From Coffea arabica (Eukaryota > Streptophyta > Magnoliopsida > Gentianales > Rubiaceae): 64,000 bases of DNA. Under the pieces are notes generated by a model. That model made no database searches. It was not told the DNA's origin and worked only from the letters and a program-made list of their open reading frames with translations. Numbering within the stretch: position 1 is the first letter of the stretch; every line of letters starts with the position of its first letter. The DNA lies in assembly GCF_036785885.1 (NCBI RefSeq), contig NC_092326.1, forward strand, positions 41,626,287 to 41,690,286, written 5' to 3'. Shown piece by piece: positions 1-12,033 of the stretch. The position numbers were made by a program, and so were the translations under genes.

Positions 1-1096
1 ATTTGTTGTCAGCAGATTGTAGTAATTAAATAAATTTCCTCTTGCTGGTTGTTGGAAAATTAATTTAGTGCTCTGAGATTAAAGTTTCTTATTCAGTCAT
101 CAGTTTTAAAACACACTCCCAATTCTGGAAAGTTTGACGAGATCCCAATAAATACAAGTGACGAATTATGTAGTAGTAGTACTATAATTTAGATATTGGA
201 CAGCTAGCTATTAGAAAAAGCCCGCTTTGATATATATATATATGTTTCCCAGGATGGATATGCCTAAATAAGCTTATATATTTAAGATACTTCATTTTCT
301 GTTTTACTTTGGAAATTGGAACCAACCAAATCTAGCACACCTATCTCAAAAAAAAAAAACGACAGTACTTATATATGGATAGTCGGAGGCTGTGCTATTA
401 AATGGATGCAATAAAACGACAAAAAAAAAAAGGAAAGAAAAGGGAAACGACTTTACGATTTTTCTTCCTATTTAAAAAAGAAAAAGCTTGAAAACGTCAA
501 GTCCAGCCTTTTCAAAGTAAAAGTGTATGAATTCTATGGCCAAACGGATGGATGCCAAACACCACCATTTGGATTGTTCTTAGCAACTTGAATGTGAAAC
601 ATTTAATTCCATGCACGTAGATTATGGATGAATTAAACGTTCCCAAGGATTGATGGCCAAGATTGGCCACAAAAAAGGTTGAAAATTCGTGGTGTATATT
701 TTTTTTTTAAGCCCACAGATGGAGTCCTCAAAAATCTATTCTAAATTTATATTGTTGATCAAAATAATTTATATTGTTGATCAAATGCCTTATAGTTTGT
801 TGAAATGTGCTGAGAGGATTATTCTGCAAAAACACGTAATTTAAACAGGGTTAATTTATGTGGCATAAAAAAATTCCAGTCTCAGAAGTTCTCATCAATG
901 GACTTTGAAGCGCTTTTTCTTTTTTCTTTTTTTTCCCCGGGGGGTTGTTGGATCGTTAATGGTTAATTTGTACAACATTAGCTTTGGGAAAAAAATGATT
1001 AGGAAGTTATGACAGGTTTATCTGGACTTATGTACCTTGCAAACTAGCTTTAGAGGAAAGAGAAATAAAGTTAGAGAGTCATGCTAGACTACAATA
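1..1096. other. AT-rich intergenic sequence
   Basis: No open reading frame with a recognisable product and no repeat with clear ends was seen. The stretch has homopolymer A and T runs and ends at the target-site copy of the MITE that follows. Confidence 0.5.
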
Positions 1097-1291
1097 ACGC
1101 AACGGATCTTCTGTCTCATATTCTGTGCCACTCTCTGTCCCGTTTTTTATTATATTGGTATTTCTCCTGCATAAATATCATGTTTTAGTTCTTTTTTATT
1201 TTCTTAAGATCCAACAGCTATTAATTTTGTGTAGGAGACTATAAAACGGGACAGAGAGTGACACAGAGTATGAGACAGAAGATCCGTTGCG
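1097..1291. mobile_element. 195-bp MITE with long terminal inverted repeats and 8-bp target duplication
   Basis: The left end reads ACGCAACGGATCTTCTGTCT and the right end is its inverse (GATCCGTTGCG), with the inverted match running roughly 50 bases inward through CTCTCTGTCCCG. The element is flanked by CTACAATA at 1089-1096 and again at 1292-1299, an 8-bp target duplication. It has no coding capacity. Its ends share the GGATC-(C/T)TCTGTC core with the larger foldback element at 3808-4248, so the two probably belong to one family. An 8-bp duplication suggests hAT-type mobilisation, but this is inference. Confidence 0.85.
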
Positions 1292-1299
1292 CTACAATA

Positions 1300-1894
1300 C
1301 ATATATTTTTTAAATTTTGGTAGGATTGCAAGGCTAAAACGAGCTGGTAGCAAAACTGCTCAAGGATAATGCGTGGATTCTTAGCTTGGGTAAATGCTTT
1401 TACATGTCAATAATCAAAGGTTTCTTTTATCTAAGTTAGTACTAATAGCAACTCCAATTGTGTTTCCCTTCTCATCCTTGATTGCAAATAAAATGATTGA
1501 GATGTTGAGCCCACGTTCATTACTTTGCCTTTATGATCTTTTATGGGCTTAATTATATTCAAAACAAATCGAGATAATAAACTCATGGAACTAATTTTTG
1601 GTACTTTGCACATATGAAGTGATCAAAGGAGTGCTTTTCATACTTGAAAAGTTTTTAAAATCTACTGAGCAGACGTGATTCGAAGGAATCAAAGAATAAG
1701 ACGTATTCAAATTGAGAATGGTTAGCATGGTCCAAAATAAGGATACAGCTGTATCGCGGTAATGAACAGTAAAGAAACATTCAAACATGCACAATGCATA
1801 GGAATATATATTTTGCTTTCTATTGTCTTGAAGACGGATAAACAAATCAGAATAATTAATAAGAGTGTATTTGATAAAATTGAAGTCTAAAATT
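1300..1894. other. Intergenic sequence without recognisable features
   Basis: Short reading frames on the minus strand (1431-1845) resemble no family and lack coding character. I see no gene here. Confidence 0.45.
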
Positions 1895-1969
1895 TGAAAT
1901 TTAAATGTATTAATAGGATTGCAATTGAATCGAGTTGCTCGCGAGTAAATTGAAATTTAAATGCATTAA
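1895..1969. repeat. 56-bp tandem duplication of a MITE left end plus its flank
   Basis: The segment beginning TGAAATTTAAATG at 1895 recurs at 1951. Each copy runs from host flank into a terminal motif: TAATAGGATTGCAATTGAATCGAG in the first, TAATAGGGTTGTAATCTAATCGAG in the second. The second leads into the complete hAT-like MITE at 1970. The first is a stub containing only the MITE end, including CGAGTTGCTCGCGAG. Confidence 0.7.
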
Positions 1970-2497
1970 TAGGGTTGTAATCTAATCGAGTTACTCAAGA
2001 GAAGTTCGGTCAAAAACTCGATTTGGACTTGAGTTGATCTGGTTCGAATCGATTTCGAGTAGCTCGATAGGCCTAACAAATCGAGTTCGAGTATCCACTA
2101 GTAAGGTTTGAAGGTTCGTCGAGCCTTATAAGTTTTTTAATTTTAATTCTTTAATATATTCTAATTATGAAATTACCCTTATGGCCACAAGAATGGTTGA
2201 ATTTATGAAATGTTTGAGGTCATATGAAATTTTTTGAAGGACAATAATGTGTTTTCACTAAAAAATTGTCAAGAAAAATGAAATTTCCAAATCTTGCTAA
2301 CTCAATCTCAATAAGGTTCGCATTGACTCAAACTCCATGCGAGTTGAGCTTGAGTTCTGTGAGCAATATATCGAGTTTAAATTCAAGCTTCAGTGATGCT
2401 ACTCGCTCGAGATCAAGTTTGAGTTTGAATATCCTTCTTGTATATCGAATCGAGCTCGAGTATGGTAATACTCAAACTCAACTTGATTACATCCCTA
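1970..2497. mobile_element. hAT-like MITE, CTCGAG-rich family (copy 1)
   Basis: The element starts TAGGGTTGTAATC and ends GATTACATCCCTA, an imperfect inverted repeat. TGCATTAA lies on both sides (1962-1969 and 2498-2505), an 8-bp target duplication typical of hAT insertions. The ends are dense in TCGAG motifs that can pair with each other, and the middle is AT-rich. The same internal sequence occurs in the element at 5161-5610. It has no transposase and is presumably mobilised in trans. Confidence 0.85.
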
Positions 2498-2505
2498 TGC
2501 ATTAA

Positions 2506-3807
2506 ATATTGACTTGTTAAGTACTAAATCTAATATGTTTAAGTATATATCACATCAAATAATAACATTAAGTGATAAGTGGATAGTTTATTACTTATTT
2601 TTAGGAACATTTTTTATTTAAAAAATTCAGTATCACTTATTAGTCAATTTAGGTGTTCAAATTTTTGTTATTAAACATGTGTGAATATGTTAAAATCTGA
2701 ATCATCGAACTTAAGTGATGAATCGCATTATCAAACAGGATCTAAATCTGTTTGTTTCGCTATTTAATACGCGCGAATGAAACAAACGCATTTAGTTACT
2801 ATACATTTGGTAGAACTTGGTGGCTCAGTAAAATGAATACGTATAACTTCACACTGCTCCGGCAGGTATGGCATTTGTTACAAACCGACAATTGACAGCA
2901 AAGTGTGGGATACAAGGCAGTTGAAACACAGTTAATGCAAATGGTATCACCTCTTACAAGCTGGTATGGGCCGTATGATAGTGAGTTATGGCCACAGTAT
3001 ATATATTACTTGGCATTATCAGCATATTATTTTGCTCAATGCTTTTCTGGTGGAATGAGAATTCTGAACGGAACATGATGGGGCAATTTTCTGGCTCTGG
3101 TTGATTTGTATTGCGGAAATCTTGGTCTAAGATAAATACATATCATAATCATATATTGGCTTTTGCAAGGAATGCTATGTGTACTGCTGCTACTGGCTAT
3201 CGAAGCTGCAAATTTTGAGTTCCAGCCGTATGGGTGTCGTCCACGTCCATCGTTATCTGTATTCTGCATGTTTTTTTTCACTTCAACTGGCTTCGCTGAA
3301 GGATTTGCTGGGGTTCTTGCGCAGAAATTGCAGCTTCTTAGTAGAGTGCATTTATGAGGAAAAGACTTGAATACTCGGCCAATAATGAAGTGTTTTATAA
3401 GCAAGCATAGCTTGGTCACTCAGGCTACACTATAAGTAAGCATAGATAACTTATGATACTATAGGCTCGTCTCTGCAGTATCCAGTGCCAAAAGTCACAC
3501 AATAAGAAAGTATCAGTGTTATTTTGTCTGTACAAAAAGGCAAATTTCTTCCAAGAAAGAGTTATAATTTGGGAGGGTGGGTGGTAATAAAGCTTTAATG
3601 CTGAGTTCACTTTTGTTTTCTTTTTTTGGGTGTGTTCTTATTATGTGTCCTTGGGGAATAGAAAAAATCATATCATATATATTCATATGTACCATAATCC
3701 TGAATAAAGGGGCAAAATTTTGCCCGAAGAGGCCGCAGATTATTCAATTTAATAAATATAAGTAGTCGGCAAGAGCAAATTTAGTAGGAAAAAGGGAAAA
3801 GAGCAGG
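2506..3807. other. Intergenic sequence without a supported gene
   Basis: Several overlapping short frames lie near 3036-3420 on both strands. None shows domain similarity or splice-supported continuation. I see nothing to annotate. Confidence 0.4.
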
Positions 3808-4248
3808 CGGGATCCTCTGTCCATTATATCTGTCCATTTTTTTTTTGTTTTATGTAAAATTACGTAATTCCACTTACTAATACTGTTCATGCGGCACATA
3901 ACATTGAATGCATATTTAGGGGGTGTTTGGTAAATGGGTTTCAAATTCAATTTTAGCATGGACGGCCTACTTTCTGAATCAACATGACTGCACGTAACTG
4001 CAGCTCTGACAAATTCAAAGATCTCGTCCTCAAATGCTTGCCTAATCTCATTTGAATCATGCAGCATGAAATTCAAAAGTAGAAGCCTATGAGTACAATT
4101 AGGATATTATTGAATTTAAAACCCATTTATCAAACAACCCTAAATATGCACTCAATGTTATGTGCCACATCAGCAATATTAATAAATAAAACTATGTAGT
4201 TTTGCATTGAACAGAAAAAATGAAGATATATAATGGACAGAGGATCGC
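3808..4248. mobile_element. 441-bp foldback MITE carrying a coding-like fragment
   Basis: Two arms of about 143 bases (3808-3950 and 4111-4248) are inverted copies of each other. Outer ends are CGGGATCCTCTGTCCATTAT and its inverse; inner ends include GTGTTTGGTAAATGGGTTT and its inverse. Between the arms, minus-strand 4068-3945 reads as about 41 residues including EIFEFVRAAVTC and ESRPSM. This pattern is like the end of a plant receptor-kinase C-lobe, but it is too short to be sure. The ends share a GGATC-TCTGTC core with the MITE at 1097-1291. No clear target duplication was found. Confidence 0.75.
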
Positions 4249-5152
4249 GTCAGGGAAAAAAGATGTCAAAGCTACTTGTAGTTCTAGTAAGTAGTCTTCC
4301 TCCTTGAGTTGCTGCTAGTTTCAAATAAGTTAGAACAATAACAATTTGCATCCCCAAAGTTTCAATAATTTCCAGTCTATACTCTCCGCTATCAATTGTA
4401 ACACCCGAATACTTTATATCATGAATTTATAGCACATTGCTCAAATCAATTAATAGTCCAAAAATTTTGATAGCGATTTTTGAATGAAAAGACTTAAATA
4501 CCCCTAAATGAATGAATTTATATCGATTAACGGATGAAATTAGAGGTAGTACTAAAGTATTTTCAACAGAAATTTGTAAAAAAAAAAATCATTGAATTTT
4601 AAATGTTTCAAAATTTCATAGTCACAGACGTACATATTAAATTGCTAAAGTTGATAGTTGGGGGCAAGTAGAAAGCGAGGATAGTGCAGAGAAATTGCAT
4701 TTACCCTTTCTGGAAAAGGAAGATTATATGGCGCTCCATATATCCTCCCATGGATTAGGGGTCTTTCACGTTAAATTTTGTCCAGTTCGGTCTGATTGTT
4801 GTAATTTTTGGCATAACTTTATACGTTTTTAGTGTAATTGTGATTTTTCTTTCTAACTTAGTAATTAACAAATTCATACTTATACTCAAATTTAGACCAA
4901 ATATTATAGCAATTACATGATTGAATGTAACTGGACAATACTTCTTCAACTCGAGAGGTCACAATCCTTCCTAGTGACACGGTCCGCACAAGTCCGAGTT
5001 GCTTAAGTTACGATAGCCGGCCAGTGACGCTAGGATATCCTCCTTTTTGTTTTTTGTCATCACAAAGAGTATTCCTTTCAGACTAATCTCCCTGAATTTG
5101 TGTATCCGCCTCTAAGATACACCAAATGATAGAGAAATTGAACCACGATCAC
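4249..5152. other. Intergenic sequence without a supported gene
   Basis: AT-rich sequence with no recognisable coding exon or bounded repeat. Confidence 0.4.
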
Positions 5153-5160
5153 ACGGTGCC

Positions 5161-5610
5161 TAAGGATGTAATCGAACCGAGCTGCTCGCGAGTAGCTCAA
5201 TCATAAGCTTAACTCGAACTCGGTTAGTTGAATTCGAGCAGCTCGATAAGCTTATCGAATCGAGTTCGAGCATTCAAAAGCGATGCTCGAAGGCTCGACG
5301 AGGTTTATCGAGCATTTTAATTTTAATTATTTAATATATTATTATTATAAAATTACTCTTATACCCAAAAGAATTGTCGAATTTACAAAATATTTTAAGT
5401 CATATAAAAATTTTAAAAGGGTAATAATGTCTTTTCGCTTAAAAATTATCAAGAAAATGAATTTTAATAACTCGAACTTGACCGAGCTCGATAAGACTCG
5501 CATGCACTCGAACCCATACGAGTCTAGCTCGAGTATTGCGAGCAAGCTTCGAACTCGAGCTCGAGTTCTAACAATACTACTCGCTCGAACTCGACTCGAT
5601 TATAGCTCTA
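5161..5610. mobile_element. hAT-like MITE, CTCGAG-rich family (copy 2)
   Basis: The element runs from TAAGGATGTAATCGAACCG to CGATTATAGCTCTA, and ACGGTGCC is present on both sides (5153-5160 and 5611-5618), an 8-bp target duplication. The interior matches the element at 1970-2497, for example the stretch around ATAAAATTACTCTTATACCC and the segment encoding AAAATTATCAAGAAAATGAA. Ends are dense in CTCGAG/TCGAG motifs. It is non-coding. Confidence 0.88.
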
Positions 5611-5618
5611 ACGGTGCC

Positions 5619-6599
5619 AAGACCTAATGAAACTACCCCAACACTAGTCGAGCCGACCCCGGGGCGGATATCCTCCCTTTAAAAGCAAAAAAAAAAGATG
5701 AAATGCAGGACTTTTTTTTAGGTGTACTATTATCATTATCCTTCTGAAAATTCTTTAGGTTAATTCTCAAAAACTTCCTCGTTTTGCGCGCTCCTCAGTA
5801 AACTACACAGATGCTGCATTTCCTCCCTCAGTCCTTCCTACCCCACCATGGCTGATGAAACATAAGATATTAGTACCGTAGCAGTTGTGCATTTACATTA
5901 AGGGACAAGCGAGAACATCCACATGGCTCTTTGTTGCCCACCAATACTGAATAGTAAATGCCTCAGTAGCCTGCAATTTCTGCAGAAACTTCAGCGAATT
6001 TATGGAGATTGTCTCTGAAGATTGACTGCAGGGTTGGAACAGATGCAAGACAACCCATGTTTTCTTGGGCTAAAGTATTAAGTAGTTGCACTTTCTTGGT
6101 GTAAAGTTAGTTTTGGTGAGAAAAAAATTTTTTTTTTTGAGTTTTTTGTGAAAATATTTGCTTAACACGTTTTCAAATATATATTTTTACCTTACATACA
6201 TTACATTATAAAAACTCACAAAATTCCAAAAAAAAAATGCAATTCAAACGGAATCGAGCTCGCCGGAAGTGATTTGGCGTACATTGCCAATGGCAATTCA
6301 TGAGATCCCTAAGATTTTACCTCATATGATAGCTTTGGTTAGATTGTTTTCATTTTTTTTTCCTCAACCAAAAAAAGAAAGATTATTGCCATTTTAGTTT
6401 TCTCAAAAAAAAAAAAAAAAAAGAAGATTAACTCTCTTACATTGGCCCAAAGTCCAAAAATGTAGAACGATCAAACTGGGCTTTTAATACCGTGTGTTGC
6501 TGGGACAAGTTTGGTTCAAGAGATGAGAGCTTTTCCTGCAACGATTATACAAGTGCTCCAGTTGATAGGCCCAATAAATTTGACTCGCGTAGATTTCTT
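5619..6599. other. Intergenic sequence without a supported gene
   Basis: AT-rich sequence with poly-A and poly-T runs near 6120-6140, 6350 and 6405-6425. No coding exon was recognised. Confidence 0.4.
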
Positions 6600-7375
6600 G
6601 TGTGTTTGTTTTTCAGGAGGAGGAGGGAAGGAAAGTGAAAGAAAATAACTTTCCCGTAAATTCTGAACGTTTGTTTGCCTGCAAGTTTATGGGATCCATT
6701 ACATAAAATTTTCCTGCAACCGCTCATTTTTTTTTTTTATAAAATTTTCTTACTAAAATTGATACGAAAGTGAGTCACGGGAAAATTTTAATTAATCAGA
6801 TTTTTTTAACAATTTCCTTTTTTTTAAAATATTTTCTCCACTTTAAATTTCTACATAAATTAGAGTATTTTAGAATTTATAATTCAAAACCGGCTTTGTA
6901 GTTAGACATGCTATTCTTATTTTAATAATTAATGAATTAGTAATTTATTGAATTCATATGGCATTAGTATTTTTTTTCTTTTACATTTAAGCTCCTTTTT
7001 TTATGTTTATATATATATTTGAAATAACTTACACACACACACACACACATAAACTTAAGCTTATTGTTAAAGAACCTGATTAATTTTTAAGTAAACAACT
7101 CTTCCAATATGCAAACTATGATAACTATTGCTTGTTTTTACATATATTAAATACAAAAAATAAAGAAGTTCAATATTAAATATTTTCTAATTAATGAACA
7201 CACTCACTAATTTTTTTCGTGACTTTCTGGCTAAACAAACATAAAAATTTATATTTTTTTTTGCATCATTTTCTTGTTAATCAAGCACATGCCAAAAAGT
7301 TAATTTTCTTTTCCATTATTTCACTCCACTTCACTTCACTTTTTCTTCCGCGACGAAAGTGTCAAACAAACAGAG
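6600..7375. mobile_element. Possible degenerate foldback element
   Basis: The left side has TGTGTTTGTTTTTCAGGAGG followed by GAAAGTGAAAGAAAA. The right side has an imperfect inverse ending in GACGAAAGTGTCAAACAAACA. No target duplication could be defined and the match is weak, so this may simply be low-complexity sequence. A CA microsatellite (7030-7049) lies inside. Confidence 0.3.
7030..7049. repeat. (CA)n microsatellite
   Basis: About ten AC units lie in gene-free sequence upstream of the deaminase gene. Confidence 0.9.
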
Positions 7376-7503
7376 CTAATTGTGACGCCTGAATTTACCG
7401 TGCTCCACCCGCTGAAGTAAACCGTCAGGCCTGCTCAAATCAAGAACCAGAAATCTCTCTCACCCAAGACAACCAACAAAAAAAAGCATCCCACCAGAAA
7501 GAG

Positions 7504-10199
7504 ATGGAAGAATGGTGGAAAACTATGCCAAAGATTGAACTACACGCACATCTTAATGGCTCCATCCGGGACTCCACTTTGCTGTATGCTCCTTTTCTGT
7601 CTCTCCGAATGCTACAATTTTCGGGCTGTTGGTTTCTTGATTTTGATTGTTTGATGATAATTAAAGTAAAAGGGCACCTGGGTTTTGCTTATTAACTTCA
7701 CTTCATCTAACTTCATACTTGGTCTCTGAATTCATCTCAAAGTTGACTGCTTTTTGGATAACTTTTGACTAATTGCTACTATGTTGGTATTAAGTAGAAA
7801 ATGAAAGTTTTTTTTTCGCTTTTTTTTTTTTTTGTGTTCTTTTGTTGTTATGTGTTGACTCAAAATAACACCTATTGGTTTGAGATTTCTATGGGCAGGG
7901 AACTTGCAAGAGAATTGGGAGATAAGGGAACTATAGTTTTCTCAGATTTTGAGCAGGTCATCCTAAAACGTATGTCCATTTTGTCACTTGGTTTTGCAAT
8001 CTCTAAATTTGGTTCCTGAATATTCTGAGATAGACCAGAACTGACTTAGTCTAAATCATTTTCAGATGATCGTTCACTGGTTGAGGTTTTCAAGTTGTTC
8101 GATTTGATCCACCTTATTACTACTGACCACAAAACTGTTACAAAAATTACTAAGGAGGTATAAAAGATTCCCTCGGATGATCATTTTGATTGTGCTGCAG
8201 ATATTAGGAATAAAATTTTTCCCTGTCATGGCTGATAGGTAGTTGAAGATTTTGCAGCTGAAAATGTCGTGTATTTGGAACTGAGAACAACTCCGAAGGT
8301 ACTTGTGTTATGTTAATCGGGCTTTGCTACTATGTATTTCATTACTCGAATTAGGGGCGGTGTGGAGTCCTCTTGCTTCTCGAACTATTTTCAGAAATTA
8401 TTGTCTTGTCAACCAGTTAGGCAATGCGAGTATAGGCCATTAGTTGTTTTAGTAAAGGACTGTTATCTTTGTAATGATACAGAGAAACGATTCAAAAGGG
8501 ATGAGCAAAGAATCATACATGCAAGCTGTTGTGGAAGGTTTAAGGGCCGTCAACAATGTTGATGTTGATTTTGCTCATAAACTAGATGCGGAAGCTATTG
8601 AAAATTCTCATCCTGCTAATGATAGAAATAGTGAAAGTCGAAGGAAAAAGATATGTGTGAGACTTCTTCTAAGTATTGACCGGCGTGAATCAACGGAGGC
8701 TGCAATGGAAACAGTATGTTAACGAGATAGTATCAGACATTTGATATGTATCTGTATTTCGGTAGCCAAGTATTGACTTTGCTTATTTGCCTTTTCAAGG
8801 TTAAGCTTGCTCTACAAATGAAGGATTTAGGAGTTGTGGGAATTGACCTTTCTGGCAATCCTGTAATTGGTGAATGGTAGTTCTCTCTGCTATATAATTT
8901 TGGATCATTATGTTCTTGTTTCATCCATTATTCACCCTAGAGGTGTAAAATATTTTTGCGCTTTTTGATACGTAGGCAAACATTTTTGCCTGCTTTGAAG
9001 TTTGCCAAAGAGCAAGGACTTTCTGTAACTCTGCACTCTGGGGAGGTGCATTTGGCTTGTCCCTCTTTCTTTAGCTTTTGTTACTGGTCTATTACTGGTC
9101 ATTCTGAGTATCTTGTTTTTGTAACTTAGTGCTTGTAGGTACCGAATTCAGAGGAAGTGCATGCAATGCTAGATTTTCTTCCTGGAAGAATTGGCCATGC
9201 CTGCTACTTTGAGGAAGACCATTGGAGAAAATTAAAGTCATTTAAGATCCCGGTATGTAATTCTTTCTTGAAGAGCAGGAGATTCAGTGCTGCAATGGTT
9301 TCTATTTTTGGTTAACCAACTAAATGAAGAGGGCACATCTTGTTGTTCCCACTTCATAAGTTCAATAAATTGTAAGTTTGGTCCTCTTGTTGTTGTTCTA
9401 AAAAGGTGTACATGTTACTCATCTTAATAATCCTTTCATGGGAAAAAAAAAAAGAGTCAAATCAAAGTTCTTTCATATTGGAAAGAGTCAAATCAAAGTT
9501 CTCTCATATTAGGCATCCTCATTTAAATTTTTGATGCAATTGTACATTCGTTTAGCTGAGCTTCTGGACTTTATCTACTGCATGCCCACAGGTTGAGATT
9601 TGTTTGACATCGAACATCAGAACAGAAACAATCCCATCGTTAGATGTTCACCATTTTGGTAGGCCTTCTAAACTCGTCTATCTTTCCTGTTTTTTTTTTT
9701 TAATTTATATCTTGAATAAAGATGGAAAGTTATCTGAACTCAAATTAACTTTTGCCTAGAATATGAAATGAGAAATGTCTATTTTTTTATAATTCCTCCT
9801 CTTTGAAATCAAAAAGAAATTCGCCCTTGAATGGATGTTCTTCTTTCACCTATATAACCTTAAGATTCCTGGTTGCAGCTGATTTGTATAATTCAGAACA
9901 TCCAGTTAGCCTCTGCACTGATGACATGGGGGTATTTTCTACTAGCCTATCACACGAGTACAGGCTTGCTGCTTCTGCATATGGTTTGTACAAATTCTTG
10001 TTCTGGTACGTGTGATAAGAGTTCATGTTTAGCTCTCATCTGAATTTGATTGGAGTTTTTTCAACTTCATCAAGGTCTTGGAATGAAGGAAATGCATACA
10101 CTTGCAAGGGATGCCATAAACTTTATTTTTGCGGGCAATGATGCGAAAGAGGAACTGAAGGAGATATTTGCCTCAGTTTCTAAGGAACTGAAGGCGTAA
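7504..10199 (+). CDS. MAPDA: N6-methyl-AMP/adenosine deaminase-like protein (ADAL/MAPDA), 363 aa
   Basis: This is a cytosolic metal-dependent hydrolase of the adenosine deaminase superfamily. The plant ADAL/MAPDA clade removes methylamine from N6-methyl-AMP to give IMP, clearing modified nucleotides from RNA turnover. Eleven exons keep phase throughout: 7504-7583, 7899-7969, 8066-8157, 8239-8298, 8483-8713, 8800-8876, 8976-9045, 9139-9252, 9592-9658, 9879-9983, 10075-10199. By family homology, the zinc ligands are His14 and His16 (IELHAHLNG), His224 (LHSGE) and Asp302 (SLCTDDMGVF). The catalytic set is Glu227, His247 (RIGHA) and Asp303. All are present, so the enzyme should be active. The start is the first ATG, directly before the conserved WWKTMPKIELHAHL. 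The intron before exon 9 has a 31-bp tandem duplication (9451-9512). Sub-family assignment from ADA proper rests on overall similarity. Confidence 0.95.
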
Positions 10200-11912
10200 T
10201 CAGGGTTTACGAGCTTTATGATCTGCTGTTGGCACCATTCAGAGACCATTCACAGGATAGGGAGATAGTATGCTCTAAAGTTCCTCAGAATTGCAGAGAT
10301 CTATCTGGCATTGTTTTGTGTTATTGCTGTTATTTGCTTGATTATCGGCAATGCCTCCCTCCTGTTTTAGTTATTATTTACTGTTGCTGCTCTTCAGGTT
10401 CTACAGTTGCCCAAATTCATATTTGTTTCCAGAATGTTTCTAGAGAAGTATTTTTTTTGCATCTACTCCTGTGATGTCTAACCTCTTTATTATTTGTACC
10501 CATGGTACAGTCATTCCAATTATTGCCTTTCCATGCCAAATTTCTTTTTCTCTGTGGCTCCCTGCCTTTCCAGTTTCCCATCTCCCCCTTTGCTTGGTCA
10601 AAAATGTTTCTCCAAATCCAGATCTTCTCTTTTGTCCTCCCTTTAGTATCTGTTGACAATTCTCTTTGCCCTCTCTCAAAAGTTTGCAGGGGATGTATAC
10701 TATTCTCTTTAATATTTGCATTTGCTGGACTAATACTGCATGGTGTATTTCTATCTCAAGTTACACGTTATGCTGTCCATTAGCTCATCTGACATATAAT
10801 TAGTCAAGACAACTTTTTTTGACATAATTAGTCAAGATAACTAGCTCAAGAGATGACGAATGAGTGATGCAATTCCACTTTGTTTTTGCAATAAAAAACA
10901 CAACAGTATATTAAAGTATTACAAATTGTTTTTGCATCATTTGTTGGCTGGTTTTTTTGTTAATTATATTTATTTCCTGTATCATGGTTCTTTGTAATCT
11001 TAAAAAAAGAAAAATTGCAGTTTGACTTAAAAACACCACGAGATATTACATTTGAAAATATGACACAATAAATTGGGTAAATATTTTATGCACAGATAGT
11101 GTATATAATGTTAGCGGATGTAAATGGACGTCATCATATATGTAATGTAAAGTTTGGTATTCAAATTCAGTATCAAATTTAGATTAAAATAATGTGATGC
11201 ATCTATATCTCGCCGGTGTAAGAAAGATTAATTATACTAACAAATTAGTTAAACTCTTGTTACTGGTGTAAGAAGATTAATCCTAATAAATTAGTTAAAT
11301 TTTTTTACTATCTTACGAGTATCGAGGACTCCTTGATTAACATATTATATCTAGAACAGAATAAATGATTTATCAAAATTTTCGGTCATCAACCCTAACC
11401 AAACTTTTTTATTAGGGCATAGGATAGGCATTGGTATGGTCAATTTTATAGGAGTATAAGGATTTGTATTGAAGTAAAGCAAGTGGAAGATTATTGAGTG
11501 AATTAATGCAATTAAACAACCAAAAGGATGATTTAAGGTAGCTGGATATCGGACCCTTCCCCGATGAGTGCTTTAGAAGTAACGCAAAAGTATACTCTCT
11601 TTTCCCAAAAATAAAATAAAACAATTATGAAATGTTTTAAAAAAGAAAATAAAAATGTAGAATGAAATAATTGGTCGGTGCATATTCCAGAGGACACGTC
11701 GTCGTAAATGGTTGGTCTGACTTCTGGATTATTGACGAAGTAAGCAAGCCGAGAGCCGACGGCGTCTTTTGAGTTGTCTTCTTGCTCATTGAACCCGCCT
11801 CTTATCGGAGAAACTGCACTACTGAAACTGGGGGGGGGAAAAAAAAACACATTATTTTGTCTCTCTTCTTCTCTCTCCACACTCATGAGAGAGTAACGAT
11901 TTCTCTAAAACC
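10200..11912. other. Deaminase 3' UTR and intergenic sequence
   Basis: The first few hundred bases are probably 3' UTR of the deaminase gene. The remainder is AT-rich, with no coding exon recognised on either strand. Confidence 0.45.
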
Positions 11913-11922
11913 CTATAAAAAG
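11913..11922 (+). promoter_or_regulatory. Candidate TATA box of the phospholipase gene
   Basis: CTATAAAAAG lies about 110 bases upstream of the phospholipase start codon, a plausible distance for a plant core promoter. It is supported by motif and position only. Confidence 0.4.
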
Positions 11923-12033
11923 TTTACAGAAAAATGATATGTCAATCACCATTTTCGTTCAAATTTAATCAGATCGAATTTGTCCAATAAAATTTGATGA
12001 CCAACAGAAAACAAAGGAAATCCAAATTCAACA

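Noticed and set aside
2266-2505. 79-residue plus-strand frame
   Set aside because: It lies almost wholly inside the hAT-like MITE 1970-2497 and consists of translated TCGAG repeats.
3036-3419. 127-residue minus-strand frame
   Set aside because: No family similarity; competing frames of similar length on the other strand suggest chance openness.
10417-10783. Overlapping frames on both strands after the deaminase gene
   Set aside because: They overlap each other on opposite strands, have no domain similarity and lie in probable 3' UTR or intergenic sequence.
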